NCBI GenBank assembly: GCA_014805015.1
Contig: JAAUYQ010000093.1
Span: 89,017-153,016 of the forward strand
Origin: Clostridia bacterium
Lineage (GTDB): Bacteria; Bacillota; Clostridia; Christensenellales; Christensenellaceae
Reading direction: 5' to 3'
DNA: 64,000 bases
A model generated the notes under the pieces. The model worked only from the letters and a program-made list of their open reading frames with translations. It was not told the origin of the DNA and did no database searches. Numbering within the stretch: position 1 is the stretch's first letter; each line of letters opens with the position of its first letter. The position numbers and the translations under genes were made by a program. Positions 39,200 to 48,857 of the stretch are shown piece after piece.

Positions 39200-39897
39200 C
39201 AGCAAATGGTGCGCAGATGGAAATCCAGATAGTCTGCCGATACGAGATTGTAGCGGATTCCGCGGCTGACGAAGTCCGTCAGGTTCACCTGCTGCAGGAT
39301 TTCCCCGTGCAGGTGGCCGAACACAACATCGCGCACGCTGTATTCCTCCAGAAGGTCGGTAAAATCTGTGCGCGGCCAGTTCTCAAACAGCGGTGGGAAA
39401 TGCATCATCACCAGGAGGGGTCTCCCGTCCGCCAGGCGCCGCGCCTCATCGAGCGAGAGGCGCAGCCGGATTTTCTCGCGTTCGAAAATCTTGGTGTCAT
39501 CATCGCAGAGGGGCTTTCCCATCGGAAATGTCCAGCCGCGGGCACCACAGATAATCATGCTGCCCGCATCGAGGGCGTTGTTCTGGATGATTTCCGTGCC
39601 GTCCGTCAGCACACTGCGCACCTTGGCAGGCGAGGACCACCAGTAGTCGTGGTTTCCCCGGAGCAGAACCTTGCGGCCGGGAAGTGCCCCGATCGCGTCG
39701 AGATCCACCTTCGCATCCTCCAGGCGCGTTGCCCAGCTGATGTCACCCGGAACCAGCACAATGTCATCCGGACCGACACGGTCCTCCCAGTCGGCACGGA
39801 TACGGGCAAAATGGTTGGTCCAGTGCGGGCCGAAGACATCCATCGCTTTCGGCGCACCGAGTGAGAGATGCAGATCGCCGATGGCATGCACCTGCAT
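39199..39897 (-). CDS. Calcineurin-like metallophosphoesterase
   Basis: This 232-residue protein is built around the dinuclear metal motifs GDLHLS, VPGDISWA, LRGNHDYWW, MMHFPP and FGHLHG, so it should be an active phosphoesterase. The substrate is not evident. Similar proteins occur in Firmicutes next to unrelated genes. It overlaps the start of its own downstream hairpin and shares the single base 39897 with the engB stop, so it is the last gene of the quality-control operon. Confidence 0.88.
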   Translation of the reverse strand: MQVHAIGDLHLSLGAPKAMDVFGPHWTNHFARIRADWEDRVGPDDIVLVPGDISWATRLEDAKVDLDAIGALPGRKVLLRGNHDYWWSSPAKVRSVLTDGTEIIQNNALDAGSMIICGARGWTFPMGKPLCDDDTKIFEREKIRLRLSLDEARRLADGRPLLVMMHFPPLFENWPRTDFTDLLEEYSVRDVVFGHLHGEILQQVNLTDFVSRGIRYNLVSADYLDFHLRTIC

Positions 39898-40508
39898 CAG
39901 GTTTCCGCCGCCTCCCGCAGCATCCGGCTGACCTCCGCGACCAGCTGCTCCCCACCGGTGCGGTCCGCCGAAGACACCGGCACGACCGGAACTTTTTCGC
40001 CGCCCGCCGCCGGGGCAATCAGCCGTTTGATCCGGGCGGTCTCGTTGGCGCGCTTTGACTTGGCGACCTTATCCGCCTTGGTGGCCGCAATCACAAAGGG
40101 TACGCCGTAGTAAGATGCCCACTCCGCCATCTGCACATCCTCCGGAGACGGATCGCGGCGGATATCCATGCAGATGACCATGCCGGCCAGCGGCCCCCGT
40201 TCGGAGAAGAACGTATCCATCATGTGTCCCCATTTCTCCATTTCCGCGTGCGAGGCCTTCGCGTAGCCGTAACCCGGCAGATCCACCAGGTAGAACATCC
40301 CGTCCACATCGAAATAGTTGATCAGACGGGTCTTGCCCGGCTGCTTGCCGGTGTACGCCAGTTTTTTCTTACCGGACAGATAGTTGATCAGTGATGACTT
40401 GCCGGCGTTGGAGCGGCCCGCGAAGGCAATCTCCGGCAGGAGCGGCAGGTCCTGGGAGCGCCGGCCGCCAATACTTTTTCTGAAGGAAACCGCCTCAAGC
40501 ACACTCAT
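39897..40508 (-). CDS. engB: Ribosome biogenesis GTPase EngB/YsxC
   Basis: This essential GTPase acts in 50S subunit assembly. The 203 residues show G1 (FAGRSNAGKSSLIN), G2/G3 (DLPGYGYAKASH), G4 (ATKADK) and G5 (VPVSSADRTG). It overlaps lon by 4 nt, the standard clpX-lon-engB order of Gram-positive bacteria. Confidence 0.97.
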   Translation of the reverse strand: MSVLEAVSFRKSIGGRRSQDLPLLPEIAFAGRSNAGKSSLINYLSGKKKLAYTGKQPGKTRLINYFDVDGMFYLVDLPGYGYAKASHAEMEKWGHMMDTFFSERGPLAGMVICMDIRRDPSPEDVQMAEWASYYGVPFVIAATKADKVAKSKRANETARIKRLIAPAAGGEKVPVVPVSSADRTGGEQLVAEVSRMLREAAET

Positions 40509-42841
40509 GCCGCTGCCTCCTCCGGCACCAGGGCGCGTTCGAGCACATCCTGGGCGCTGTCCACAAAGACAAACTCAATCTGATCACGCACGGACTCCGG
40601 CAGTTCCTCAAGGTCGCTGCGGTTCTCCCGCGGCAGCAGGACGGTATGAATGCCGGCCCGGAGCGCCGCAAGCGCCTTTTCCTTTATTCCGCCGATCTTC
40701 AGGACCCGCCCGGTGAGTGTGATCTCGCCGGTCATGGCGATGTCGTGGCGCACGGGACGCTTGGTCAGCGCTGAAGCCACAGCGGTCACCATCGTGACGC
40801 CGGCAGACGGTCCATCCTTGGGGATAGCTCCCTCCGGTACGTGGATATGCAGGTCCGTCTTCTCGTTCATATCCGGTGGAAAAGCGAGCTGCTCGCTCAT
40901 GCCGCGGACCACTGAAATTGCCGTCTTGGCCGATTCTTTCATGACATCCCCAAGCTGGCCGGTAAGCTCCAGGTTGCCCTTGCCGGGCATCACAGAAACC
41001 TCCACGCACAGTGTGGTGCCGCCGACAGCGGTCCACGCCAGACCGTTGACCACACCCACCGTGTCCTGCTGCAGCTGATTCTTTTCGGTGCTCTTCGGTG
41101 CTCCGAGAAAGTCCCGCAGGCCGGAACGGGTGACCACAATCTTTTCCTCGCCCTTTTCCACAATGCGGGCAGCTGCCTTGCGCATGACCGCGGCCAGCTC
41201 CCGCTCCAGGCTGCGGACCCCGCTTTCCGCTGTGTAATGGTGGATGATGTCCATGATGACATCATCGCCGATTTCCACTATTCCCGGCGCAATTCCGTGC
41301 TCTTTCTCCTGTTTGCCAAGCAGATGCTCCCGGGCAATTGCCAGCTTTTCCACATCTGTATAACTGTCAAGCTCAATGATTTCCATACGGTCGTGCAGCG
41401 GAGCGGGAATTGCACTGACGTCGTTGGCTGTGGTGATGAACATGACGCCCGAAAGATCAAACGGAATGTCGAGATAGTGGTCGCGGAACGTCGAGTTGAT
41501 TTCCGGATCGAGCACCTCGAGCATGGCCGAGGCCGGATCCCCGCGGAAATCAGAGGCCATCTTGTCAATCTCATCCAGCAGGAAGACCGGGTTCATCTTG
41601 CCGGCCCGCTGGATCGAGGTCACAATCCGGCCGGGAATCGCTCCGATGTACGTGCGTCGGTGGCCGCGGATCTCCGCTTCATCCCGCACACCGCCAAGTG
41701 ACATGCGGGCAAACTCCTTGCCGAGGGCGTGCGCCACGGACCGCGCTATGCTGGTCTTGCCGACGCCCGGAGGGCCGGCAAGGCAGAGAATCGGGCCGCG
41801 CGAATCGCTCTTCAGCTTGCGGACGGCCAGGAACTCGATGATGCGGTCCTTCACTTTCTTGAGGCCCGTATGCTCGGAATCCAGTACCTGTCGGGCATTG
41901 GCCAGGTCCAGGTTGTCCTCCGTGTACTCGCCCCAGGGCAAATCGAGAATGTTCTCCAGATAGGTGCGCACCACATCATATTCCGGTGACGAGGGCGAAA
42001 TCTTGTCCATGCGGCGCAGTTCCTTGAGTGCTGTCTCTCTCGCCTCGTCCGGCAGCGGCGCTGCCTCAATGCGGGCACGCAGCTGCTCAGCATCGTCGCC
42101 GTTCTCATCCGCCTCACCGAGCTGCTGCTGGATTGCCTTGATCTGCTCACGCAGAAAGTATTCTCTTTGGGAACGGTCAAGCTGCTGGCGCACACTCTGA
42201 GCAATTTCCTTGTCGATTTCCAGCCGCTCAATCTCCCGGCTGAGCAGCCGCATGACGGTCTCAAGCCGTTCAAGCGGACTGATACAGTTAAGGACCTGCT
42301 GCTTCTCGTCCACCTCCGTCACCACGTTCGCCGCAATCGTGTCGGCAAAGCGGCCCGGGGACTCAATTTCCGAGATCGCAAACAGGGTCTCGGCCGGCAC
42401 GCGCCCCCCAAGAATCACGTAACGCTCAAACAAGGTCGCAATATTGCGCACGTAGGCTTCCTGGCGGATCAGATCCGAGGGACGGGTGACCTCCTCGGAT
42501 TCCACCTCCACCTCGGCCGTCAGATATGACTGCGTGTCATCCATCGCGACGAGCCGGCCGCGTTCAATTCCCTCCACCAGGACCCGCATCGAATCTCCCG
42601 GCAGTTTCAGCACCTGCTTGACGCGCGCCACGGTGCCGACAGGATGCACATCCCCGAAGTCCGGATTCTCCTCCTGGGCATCCTTCTGCGCCGTCAAAAA
42701 CACAGTCTCCCCTTCCATCAGGCAGTGTTCCACCGCCGCCATGGAGGAGGGCCGCCCGATATCAAAGTGCAGTGCCATGTCTGGAAAGACCACGAGGCCC
42801 CGCAGCGGCACCATAGGCATTTTCGTGGGTGTATCTGCCAA
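40505..42841 (-). CDS. lon: ATP-dependent protease Lon
   Basis: This cytosolic AAA+ serine protease has 778 residues in three parts: the N-terminal LON substrate-binding domain (about 1-200), the AAA+ module with Walker [15 protein letters not shown] and Walker B LLDEIDKM, and the protease domain with catalytic Ser in [11 protein letters not shown] and Lys in [13 protein letters not shown] near-perfect palindrome separates it from clpX, so its level may be set partly by read-through. Confidence 0.97.
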   Translation of the reverse strand: MADTPTKMPMVPLRGLVVFPDMALHFDIGRPSSMAAVEHCLMEGETVFLTAQKDAQEENPDFGDVHPVGTVARVKQVLKLPGDSMRVLVEGIERGRLVAMDDTQSYLTAEVEVESEEVTRPSDLIRQEAYVRNIATLFERYVILGGRVPAETLFAISEIESPGRFADTIAANVVTEVDEKQQVLNCISPLERLETVMRLLSREIERLEIDKEIAQSVRQQLDRSQREYFLREQIKAIQQQLGEADENGDDAEQLRARIEAAPLPDEARETALKELRRMDKISPSSPEYDVVRTYLENILDLPWGEYTEDNLDLANARQVLDSEHTGLKKVKDRIIEFLAVRKLKSDSRGPILCLAGPPGVGKTSIARSVAHALGKEFARMSLGGVRDEAEIRGHRRTYIGAIPGRIVTSIQRAGKMNPVFLLDEIDKMASDFRGDPASAMLEVLDPEINSTFRDHYLDIPFDLSGVMFITTANDVSAIPAPLHDRMEIIELDSYTDVEKLAIAREHLLGKQEKEHGIAPGIVEIGDDVIMDIIHHYTAESGVRSLERELAAVMRKAAARIVEKGEEKIVVTRSGLRDFLGAPKSTEKNQLQQDTVGVVNGLAWTAVGGTTLCVEVSVMPGKGNLELTGQLGDVMKESAKTAISVVRGMSEQLAFPPDMNEKTDLHIHVPEGAIPKDGPSAGVTMVTAVASALTKRPVRHDIAMTGEITLTGRVLKIGGIKEKALAALRAGIHTVLLPRENRSDLEELPESVRDQIEFVFVDSAQDVLERALVPEEAAA

Positions 42842-42862
42842 ACTAATCCTCCTATTACGCTG

Positions 42863-42892
42863 AAAACGCAGCCGTCATATGACGACTGCGTT
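42863..42892 (-). promoter_or_regulatory. Palindrome between clpX and lon
   Basis: AACGCAG-T-CGTCAT/ATGACG-G-CTGCGTT forms a 14-bp stem on the minus strand (one T.G pair) followed by TTTT. It could be a partial terminator giving reduced lon expression, or a protein-binding site. No classical CtsR heptad or CIRCE element was seen. Confidence 0.55.
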
Positions 42893-42933
42893 CCCGGTTC
42901 TATTCTTCCACTCAGAAGAAGATCATAGCCCTG

Positions 42934-44220
42934 TCAAGATGCGTGACTCTTCTTCACAACCTTTGCTTTCTTGCGCGGTCTCTCCTCGCCCATAACCAGC
43001 ATCGGCTGTTTGGTGTCGAGTGTCTCTTTCGTTATGACGCACTTGATAACGTCGCTGCGGCTCGGGAGCTCGTACATGACGTCCATCATCGAAGATTCCA
43101 TGATGCTGCGCAGCCCGCGGGCGCCTGTCTTGTTCTCGATGGCCCGTTTTGCCACTTCCCGGAGCGCTGCATCGTCAAATTCCAGCTCAACCCCGTCCAT
43201 GGCAAACAGTTTCTTGAACTGCTTGGTGATGGCGTTCTTGGGCTCCTTGAGAATATCCACCAGGGCATCCTCATCAAGCGAGTCGAGACTGACCACAACC
43301 GGCAGACGTCCGACAAATTCCGGGATCAGTCCATACTTGAGCAGATCTTCGCTGCGGACATCGGCAAGAATCTCGCCGACGTTGCGTTCTTCCTTGCCCC
43401 TGACCTCGGCGCCGAAGCCCATCGATTTCTCATTGGTACGGCTTTCCACAATCTTGTCCAGGCCGCCGAAGGCACCGCCGCAGATAAACAGAATGTTGGT
43501 GGTATCGATCTGGATGCAGTCCTGATGCGGGTGTTTGCGGCCTCCCGTCGGCGGCACGCTCGAGACCGTGCCCTCGAGAATCTTCAGGAGCGCCTGCTGC
43601 ACACCCTCGCCGGAAACATCCCTCGTAATGGAGGCATTCTCACTCTTGCGGGTAATCTTGTCGATCTCATCAACGTAGATGATGCCGCGCTGGGCCCGTT
43701 CCACATCAAAGTCCGCCGCCTGGATCAGTTTCAGCAGAATGTTTTCCACATCCTCACCGACGTATCCGGCCTCTGTGAGCGAGGTCGCGTCCGCAATGGC
43801 AAACGGCACATTCAGGATACGGGCCAGCGTCTGCGCGAGGAGCGTCTTGCCGCTGCCGGTCGGCCCGAGCATCAGCACATTGCTCTTCTGGATCTCCGTG
43901 TCATCGTCCTGGGTGAGCTCCGAAGACCCGATACGTTTGTAGTGGTTATACACTGCCACAGCCAGGTGTTTTTTCGCCTGCTCCTGCCCGACCACATACT
44001 GATCGAGCACTTCCACGATCTCAGCGGGCTTCATCAGCTCGGTATGCCCTTCACTGCGGACCTGCTCAAATTCCTCATCAATGATCTCGCTGCACAGGTC
44101 CACGCACTCGTCACATATATAGACGCCCGGACCGGCTATCAGCTTTTTCACCTGATCCTGGTTTTTGCCGCAGAACGAGCAGCAGAACCCTTTATGACCG
44201 TCATCGTAATTATCGTACAT
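42934..44220 (-). CDS. clpX: ATP-dependent Clp protease ATP-binding subunit ClpX
   Basis: This AAA+ unfoldase feeds substrates to ClpP. The 428 residues have an N-terminal C4 zinc-binding domain (CSFCGKNQ...CDECVDLC), Walker A ([14 protein letters not shown]), Walker B ([13 protein letters not shown]) and the ClpP-binding region. It lies 25 nt downstream of clpP. Confidence 0.98.
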   Translation of the reverse strand: MYDNYDDGHKGFCCSFCGKNQDQVKKLIAGPGVYICDECVDLCSEIIDEEFEQVRSEGHTELMKPAEIVEVLDQYVVGQEQAKKHLAVAVYNHYKRIGSSELTQDDDTEIQKSNVLMLGPTGSGKTLLAQTLARILNVPFAIADATSLTEAGYVGEDVENILLKLIQAADFDVERAQRGIIYVDEIDKITRKSENASITRDVSGEGVQQALLKILEGTVSSVPPTGGRKHPHQDCIQIDTTNILFICGGAFGGLDKIVESRTNEKSMGFGAEVRGKEERNVGEILADVRSEDLLKYGLIPEFVGRLPVVVSLDSLDEDALVDILKEPKNAITKQFKKLFAMDGVELEFDDAALREVAKRAIENKTGARGLRSIMESSMMDVMYELPSRSDVIKCVITKETLDTKQPMLVMGEERPRKKAKVVKKSHAS

Positions 44221-44245
44221 GCTGCCTCCTTACCCAGGGCATCTC

Positions 44246-44848
44246 TCAGTGCTTCGCAGGAATGATCTCATCCACAATACCGTATGTGAGCGCCTCCTCC
44301 GCATTCATGAAGTAATCACGCTCCACATCCTTCTGCACCTTTTCCAGCGGCTGGCCGGTACGCTCACTCATGATCCGGTTCATCTTATCCTTGATATTGA
44401 TGATCCGCTGGGCATGAATCGCGATATCGGTCGCCTGACCCTGTGTGCCGCCGAGCGGCTGGTGAATCATAATCTCTGAATTCGGCAGCGCTTTCCGCTT
44501 GCCCTTCGCGCCCGCAGTCAGCAGGAAGGCACCCATGGATGCTGCCATGCCGACACAGATGGTCGCGCAGTCGCATTTGATATACTGCATGGTATCATAA
44601 ATAGCCATGCCCGCTGTTATGGAGCCGCCCGGGCTGTTAATGTACAGATTTATGTCTTTGTCCGGATCCTCCGCTTCGAGGAAGATCATCTGTGCCACCA
44701 CCAGGTTGGCTGTCACATCATCAATTTCGCCGCTCAGGAAGATAATCCTGTCCTTCAGCAGACGTGAAAAAATATCATATGAACGCTCGCCGCGGCTTGT
44801 CTGCTCAACGACGATCGGGACCAGGCTCATTTGTGGTGTCTGTTCCAA
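44246..44848 (-). CDS. clpP: ATP-dependent Clp protease proteolytic subunit
   Basis: This serine protease subunit forms the ClpP barrel. The 200 residues contain the catalytic Ser in [11 protein letters not shown], His in IMIHQPLGG and the Asp region downstream. Start [21 protein letters not shown] with the mature [15 protein letters not shown] segment is typical. It stands between tig and clpX, as in most bacteria. Confidence 0.98.
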   Translation of the reverse strand: MEQTPQMSLVPIVVEQTSRGERSYDIFSRLLKDRIIFLSGEIDDVTANLVVAQMIFLEAEDPDKDINLYINSPGGSITAGMAIYDTMQYIKCDCATICVGMAASMGAFLLTAGAKGKRKALPNSEIMIHQPLGGTQGQATDIAIHAQRIINIKDKMNRIMSERTGQPLEKVQKDVERDYFMNAEEALTYGIVDEIIPAKH

Positions 44849-44880
44849 ATTAATTCCTCCGGATATTTTTTTGTTCTCTA

Positions 44881-46209
44881 TCAGCCCTCCGGCGCCGTCT
44901 CTTCTGCGGCATCCTCCGCAGCGTCCGTGATCTCAGAGATTTCCTTGAGTCTGTCCATCGTCTTGCGGAGCGCCACCTGCGAAGCCACGGCTTCCTTCTG
45001 GGCGCTGCTCATCTGTCTGACGAACTCCTCCACGTCGGTGTCGCGGTCCGCTGCAATCCGGGCATATTCATTTTTCAGTTCTTCTTCTGTCGGGGCAGTA
45101 TCGAGGGCACGGATCAGTTCGGGCATCACCAGCTGCAGCTTGATCGCACTTTCCGCTTCCGGGCGCATGGCGTCGGTAAAAGCCGCCGGATCAGTGCCGG
45201 TCGCGGCAAAGTAATCATCGAGCGTCATGCCCTGGAAAATAAGCTGTTGCTGCATCCGCCGCAGGCGGTCCTCAATCTCCGAGTCGATCATGATCTTCGG
45301 GATATCCATCTCCGAGTCATCCACAACCTGGCGGATCAGATCGGACTCAAGCTGCGCCTCGAGCCGGTCGTCTGCGATCTTCTGCAGGCGTTCCCGCGTA
45401 CCGGCGCGCAGGTCCTCGACCGTGTCAAATTCCGAGACATCCTCAGCAAAGTCGTCATCAATCTCCGGAAGTTCCTTGCGCTTGACGGTACCGAGACGGA
45501 CAGCAAACACTGCGTCCTTTCCGGCGACCTCTGAGGCCGGATAGTCTTCCGGGAACGTCACGGTGACGTCACGCTCCTCGCCCGGCTTCATGCCCGTGAG
45601 CTGCTCTTCAAATCCGTCAATAAACGTATGGCTGCCGAGCGTCAGATCGTATCCCTCCGCCTGGCCGCCCTCGAACGGCTCGCCGCCGATGCTGCCGGAA
45701 AAGTCGATCTTGATCCGGTCACCGTTCTCGGCAGCATCTTCGGTCTCAACCCAGCGGGCATTCTCTTCCTGCAGCGCTTTCAGCCGCTCATCGATCTCGG
45801 CCTCACTCACCGTATGGTGATGACGGGTGGCCTTCAGTCCCTCGTAATTCCCGAGCGTCACTTCCGGCACCACGTAGAATTCCACCGTGAAGCGGATTCC
45901 CTTGCTGCCGTCCACCTCCAGGAACTTCAGATTCTCCGGCGGTCCGACCGGGACAACGCCTACCTCACTGACAGCGCTGGAATAGACTTCAGGAAACAGA
46001 TCGTCAAAGGCCCGGTTGTAGAAGGTCCCCGGCCCGTAATGGGATTCAATAACCGCACGCGGAGCTTTGCCTTTGCGGAAGCCCGGAATGGTGAACTCGC
46101 CCCTCGAACTGCGGTACACCTTATCGATGCTTTCCTGGAAGCGGGCCGCCGGCACATCTATCTCCAGGCGCACTCTGTTGGAGCCGAGATCTTCTTTTGT
46201 TGCGGTCAT
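44881..46209 (-). CDS. tig: Trigger factor
   Basis: This ribosome-bound chaperone and prolyl isomerase has 442 residues: the ribosome-binding domain with the signature [16 protein letters not shown], a central FKBP-type domain (from [14 protein letters not shown]) and the helical C-terminal arms. A good promoter and a GAGGAGG site precede it. It leads the tig-clpP-clpX-lon-engB operon. Confidence 0.97.
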   Translation of the reverse strand: MTATKEDLGSNRVRLEIDVPAARFQESIDKVYRSSRGEFTIPGFRKGKAPRAVIESHYGPGTFYNRAFDDLFPEVYSSAVSEVGVVPVGPPENLKFLEVDGSKGIRFTVEFYVVPEVTLGNYEGLKATRHHHTVSEAEIDERLKALQEENARWVETEDAAENGDRIKIDFSGSIGGEPFEGGQAEGYDLTLGSHTFIDGFEEQLTGMKPGEERDVTVTFPEDYPASEVAGKDAVFAVRLGTVKRKELPEIDDDFAEDVSEFDTVEDLRAGTRERLQKIADDRLEAQLESDLIRQVVDDSEMDIPKIMIDSEIEDRLRRMQQQLIFQGMTLDDYFAATGTDPAAFTDAMRPEAESAIKLQLVMPELIRALDTAPTEEELKNEYARIAADRDTDVEEFVRQMSSAQKEAVASQVALRKTMDRLKEISEITDAAEDAAEETAPEG

Positions 46210-46262
46210 GTAATCCTCCTCGTAATATACCGACTCTCAAAAACCAAAAAGTTACATTTTAC

Positions 46263-46291
46263 ATTATATTGCATCGCGCGTCGCGCGGCAA
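46263..46291 (-). promoter_or_regulatory. Promoter of tig with a palindrome in the spacer
   Basis: TTGCCG (46291-46286), a 17-nt spacer and TATAAT (46268-46263) on the minus strand. The spacer is largely filled by the 13-nt palindrome CGCGCGTCGCGCG (46275-46287), an obvious position for a repressor. Confidence 0.7.
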
Positions 46292-46343
46292 TGTATGTTT
46301 ACGATTTGTCCACAATTCCCCCGCCGGCAGAGCCGGCAGGACA

Positions 46344-46372
46344 GAAAAGAAGCAGCCAAGCTGCTTCTTTTC
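46344..46372 (-). terminator. Terminator after the RNase P RNA
   Basis: A perfect 13-bp stem GAAAAGAAGCAGC/GCTGCTTCTTTTC with a 3-nt loop, its 3' arm ending in TTTTC on the minus strand, directly after rnpB. The inverse orientation also reads A-rich, so it may act on both strands. Confidence 0.85.
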
Positions 46373-46377
46373 AAAAA

Positions 46378-46722
46378 ACGAGTCAGACCTGTAAGCCGAG
46401 TTCTGTCTTGACGGCCATCTATCTGGACCAGGAGTTGCCTGCCTGGTTCGTGCGATTACGGAAGAGTTAGCGGGCCGCTATTGAATCTCTTCATTCCAAT
46501 CTTGCTCCGGACGGGGTTTACATAGCATCCGGCGTCGCCGCCGGACCGGTGAGCTCTTACCTCGCCTTTCCAACCTTACAGCCGTAAAGACCGGCTGCGG
46601 TATATTTCTGTTGCACTTTCCTTGGAGTCGCCTCCACCGGGTATTACCCGGCGTCCTGCCCTCGGGAGCTCGGACTTTCCTCACATCCTGCCGGATGCGC
46701 AGCCGTCCGGTCTGCTCGCTCT
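46378..46722 (-). ncRNA. rnpB: RNase P RNA (catalytic subunit)
   Basis: This ribozyme matures the 5' ends of tRNAs. On the minus strand the conserved P4 5' segment GAGGAAAGTCCGAGCTCC lies near 46675, and the 3' conserved end ACAGAACTCGGCTTACAGGT near 46400. The 5' GCGAGCAGACC pairs with the 3' GGTCTGACTCGT as helix P1 with one bulged A, which sets the ends at about 46720 and 46378. About 345 nt fits a type A molecule. It begins at the stop codon of the zinc-ribbon gene, so it is probably processed from a longer transcript or has a promoter inside that gene. Confidence 0.95.
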
Positions 46723-47462
46723 CAGCCGTTTTCCTCTTCAGGTGCCACCAGCAGGATACGCCCGCAGTTTTCACAGACCACAATCCGGTCACCGCTCTGC
46801 AGATCCTGGAGTACACCCGAAGGGACTTCCATGTTGCAGCCCTGGCAGCGTTTGTTTTTCAGATACGCCACCGGATTGGGACGGTGCTGTTTGATGCGCC
46901 TGTAACGATCGAGCAGCTCCCGCGGCACCTGCTGGGCCGCCTGGTCGACAATCTGCCGCCGTTTTCTGAGGTCACCCCGGCCTGCCTGCAGTTCCTTGGC
47001 GTGTGCTGCCTTGAGCTCATCAAACTGCTTTTTGGCCCGGCTCATCTTGACGAGCGTATCCTCAATATCTGCCTTGGACTGTTCCAGACTTTGGATAATT
47101 TCCATGAGCTGCTGCTTGTTGGCCTCGATCGCAGCGCGGATACTCTCGCACTCCTTCATCATCTCATGGATATCTTCGGGAAAAAGATCCTCCAGATCAC
47201 TCTCATGAATCTCGAGAATCTCCACATTTTTTTCTTTGATCTGACGCCTGAGCCGCTCGATCTGCGCCGTAATGCCGACGAGCGAATTCTTGGTCAGCAC
47301 AGATTCCTGTTCTATCTTTTTCAGATGCGACTGATTGGTTTTAAAGACCTGCTGCTGCTTGACCAGGCGTTTGCGCGTTTCCGTGTTCTTAAGGAACCGC
47401 TCAAGCTGCTCGAGTTCAATCTCAGCGGTCTGATAAACCCACAACGCTTCCAGCTGCGTCAA
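46722..47462 (-). CDS. Coiled-coil zinc-ribbon protein (C4-type)
   Basis: The 246 residues form a long coiled coil (about 10-180, Glu/Lys/Gln-rich) followed by a C-terminal zinc ribbon with two CxxC knuckles (CQGCNMEVP and CENCGRILL). This is the family found next to nif3 in many bacteria, where a nucleic-acid-binding role has been suggested. It follows nif3 by 11 nt and runs into rnpB. The exact function is unknown. Confidence 0.88.
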   Translation of the reverse strand: MTQLEALWVYQTAEIELEQLERFLKNTETRKRLVKQQQVFKTNQSHLKKIEQESVLTKNSLVGITAQIERLRRQIKEKNVEILEIHESDLEDLFPEDIHEMMKECESIRAAIEANKQQLMEIIQSLEQSKADIEDTLVKMSRAKKQFDELKAAHAKELQAGRGDLRKRRQIVDQAAQQVPRELLDRYRRIKQHRPNPVAYLKNKRCQGCNMEVPSGVLQDLQSGDRIVVCENCGRILLVAPEEENG

Positions 47463-47473
47463 AAAACCACTCC

Positions 47474-48577
47474 TTAGTAATCGATGTAAGGACGTCCCAG
47501 CTCATGAAAGCCACGGACATCTACTTTATATTGTATCACGGGTTCAGACATCCGTAAAGCGTCACACATGATATCTACAAAGCACTTCTCCGTGTGGTAG
47601 TGGCCGGCCTCGATCAGGGCGATATCATAATCGTAGTAGGAATTGTGGCGCAGTTCACCGGTGACGAAGACGTCACAGCCGGATTTTTCAGCTGCAGTGA
47701 TGAGGTCATGACCGGCCCCGCCGCATACTCCCACTCGCCGGACCATGCTGTCGAGGCTTCCGGCCACACGGAGCGTGCTGATGCCGAGTGCCTGCTTGAC
47801 GCGTGCTGCGAAGTCAGCGAGCGTGACCTGCTCTTTCAGATCTCCGGCAGCGCCGAGACCGCTGCGCCCTTGATCCGTGCTCTCGAGCCGGTAGATATCG
47901 ATCGCCGGCATCTCATAGGGATGCGCGCGCCGCACGGCGTTCGCAGCCGCAGCTGCCCGCGGCTCCTCGACCAGCGCCTCAATCCGCACTTCCCGGACAG
48001 TCGCAAGCTCTCGAGCCGTTCCGATGGCCGGGTGGGCGGCCGCTGACGGCCGGAACGTGCCTGTGCCGGTAACGGAGAAAGTGCAGTCAGTATACTCGCC
48101 AAGCGAGCCGGCTCCGGCATTGCTCAGCGCCTGCCGGATCCTGGGGGCGTCATCCTCCGGAACCGTGACCGCAAGCTTGCACAGGCGTACATCCTGCGGC
48201 TCGAGCGGCCGTGCGTTCACGAGTCCGAAAGCGCCGGCCAGCCAGGTATTGATGCCGCCAAGCGTGCTGTCTGCACTCGTATGGGCGCAGTATAGTGAGA
48301 TTCCGGCCGAGAGCAGGGCGCTCAGGCAGCGTCCCGGCTCTCTGTCTGCATCTATTCTCTTCACGGCCCGGAACAGCAGTGGATGATGCGAGACGATGAC
48401 GCTGCATCCGGCCTGCCGGGCGGCCTCAACGGCTTCCGGTGTCACATCCAGACAGACGAGGACGCCGCGGATGTTCTCCGGATGCAGGTTCACGTTCCAG
48501 CCGCTGTTATCCCAGCTTTCCTGCAGCGACGCCGGTGCGAATGATTCAATGACCTGCTGCAGCTCCTGTTCATTCAT
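47474..48577 (-). CDS. Nif3-like dinuclear metal centre protein (YqfO type)
   Basis: This 367-residue Nif3-family protein has the metal ligands visible in VIVSHHPLLF near the N-terminus and in EAGHYHTEKC near the C-terminus. The central ~100-residue insertion is the PII-like domain of the YqfO subgroup. Family members bind two metals; a role at GTP cyclohydrolase level has been proposed for some, but the function here is open. Its start lacks a ribosome site in the normal place and is preceded by the leader element shared with gatA. Confidence 0.93.
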   Translation of the reverse strand: MNEQELQQVIESFAPASLQESWDNSGWNVNLHPENIRGVLVCLDVTPEAVEAARQAGCSVIVSHHPLLFRAVKRIDADREPGRCLSALLSAGISLYCAHTSADSTLGGINTWLAGAFGLVNARPLEPQDVRLCKLAVTVPEDDAPRIRQALSNAGAGSLGEYTDCTFSVTGTGTFRPSAAAHPAIGTARELATVREVRIEALVEEPRAAAAANAVRRAHPYEMPAIDIYRLESTDQGRSGLGAAGDLKEQVTLADFAARVKQALGISTLRVAGSLDSMVRRVGVCGGAGHDLITAAEKSGCDVFVTGELRHNSYYDYDIALIEAGHYHTEKCFVDIMCDALRMSEPVIQYKVDVRGFHELGRPYIDY

Positions 48578-48641
48578 CAGCTCGCGGCAAGGAGACTCCC
48601 GTCTCTTTAAGGCGGGGGAGGAATTGCCGCATGCCTCCTTT
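48578..48641 (-). promoter_or_regulatory. nif3 leader element: Shine-Dalgarno separated from AUG by a closed hairpin (copy 2)
   Basis: On the minus strand AAAGGAGG (48641-48634) is followed by three bases, the arm GCGGCAA (48630-48624), a 33-nt interior, the arm TTGCCGC (48590-48584), six bases and the ATG at 48577. With the outer stem closed the spacing is 9 nt. The interior keeps TCCTCCCCCGCC and GTCTC exactly as in the gatA copy while the middle differs. GGAGG can alternatively pair with CCTCC across a 12-nt loop, the same loop length as in copy 1. Confidence 0.7.
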
Positions 48642-48857
48642 ATGTCAGATCAGTCTCCAACCTCCGATATGAACAGCCGCGCCCTTCGGGCAGCGGACCT
48701 GCCCTATTCCCGAGCGATCCGGTTTGCTGCGAAGTGCGGGCCGTTCCCTCTCTCCTGGCGAAGAGCAGGAACCGCCGGCTTCCGCTCACCGGTGCCCAGG
48801 CCGGCGGACGCCGGCCCGCGCCACCGATGGTGCAGGCGGAATAGAAGGCCGCGCCGG
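48642..48857 (-). other. Structured non-coding spacer between trmK and nif3
   Basis: No convincing open frame is present in this stretch. It contains several strong potential hairpins on the minus strand: GGCCGGCG-TCC-GCCGGCC, GGGCAG-5 nt-CTGCCC, and GGTTCC...GGGAAC. None has a T tract. It may be a structured leader feeding into the nif3 element, or remnant sequence. I could not match it to a known RNA family. Confidence 0.45.

Noticed and set aside
46478..46816. A 112-codon minus-strand open frame
   Set aside because: It lies over the RNase P RNA and the end of the zinc-ribbon gene, and the translation is low-complexity Arg-rich; it is a by-product of the structured RNA.
48570..48590. CTGATGA next to the nif3 start, resembling a hammerhead ribozyme core
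   Set aside because: The homologous gatA element lacks it (GTGGATGA) and the GAAA and cleavage-site parts with matching stems are absent; the ATG inside it is the start codon.
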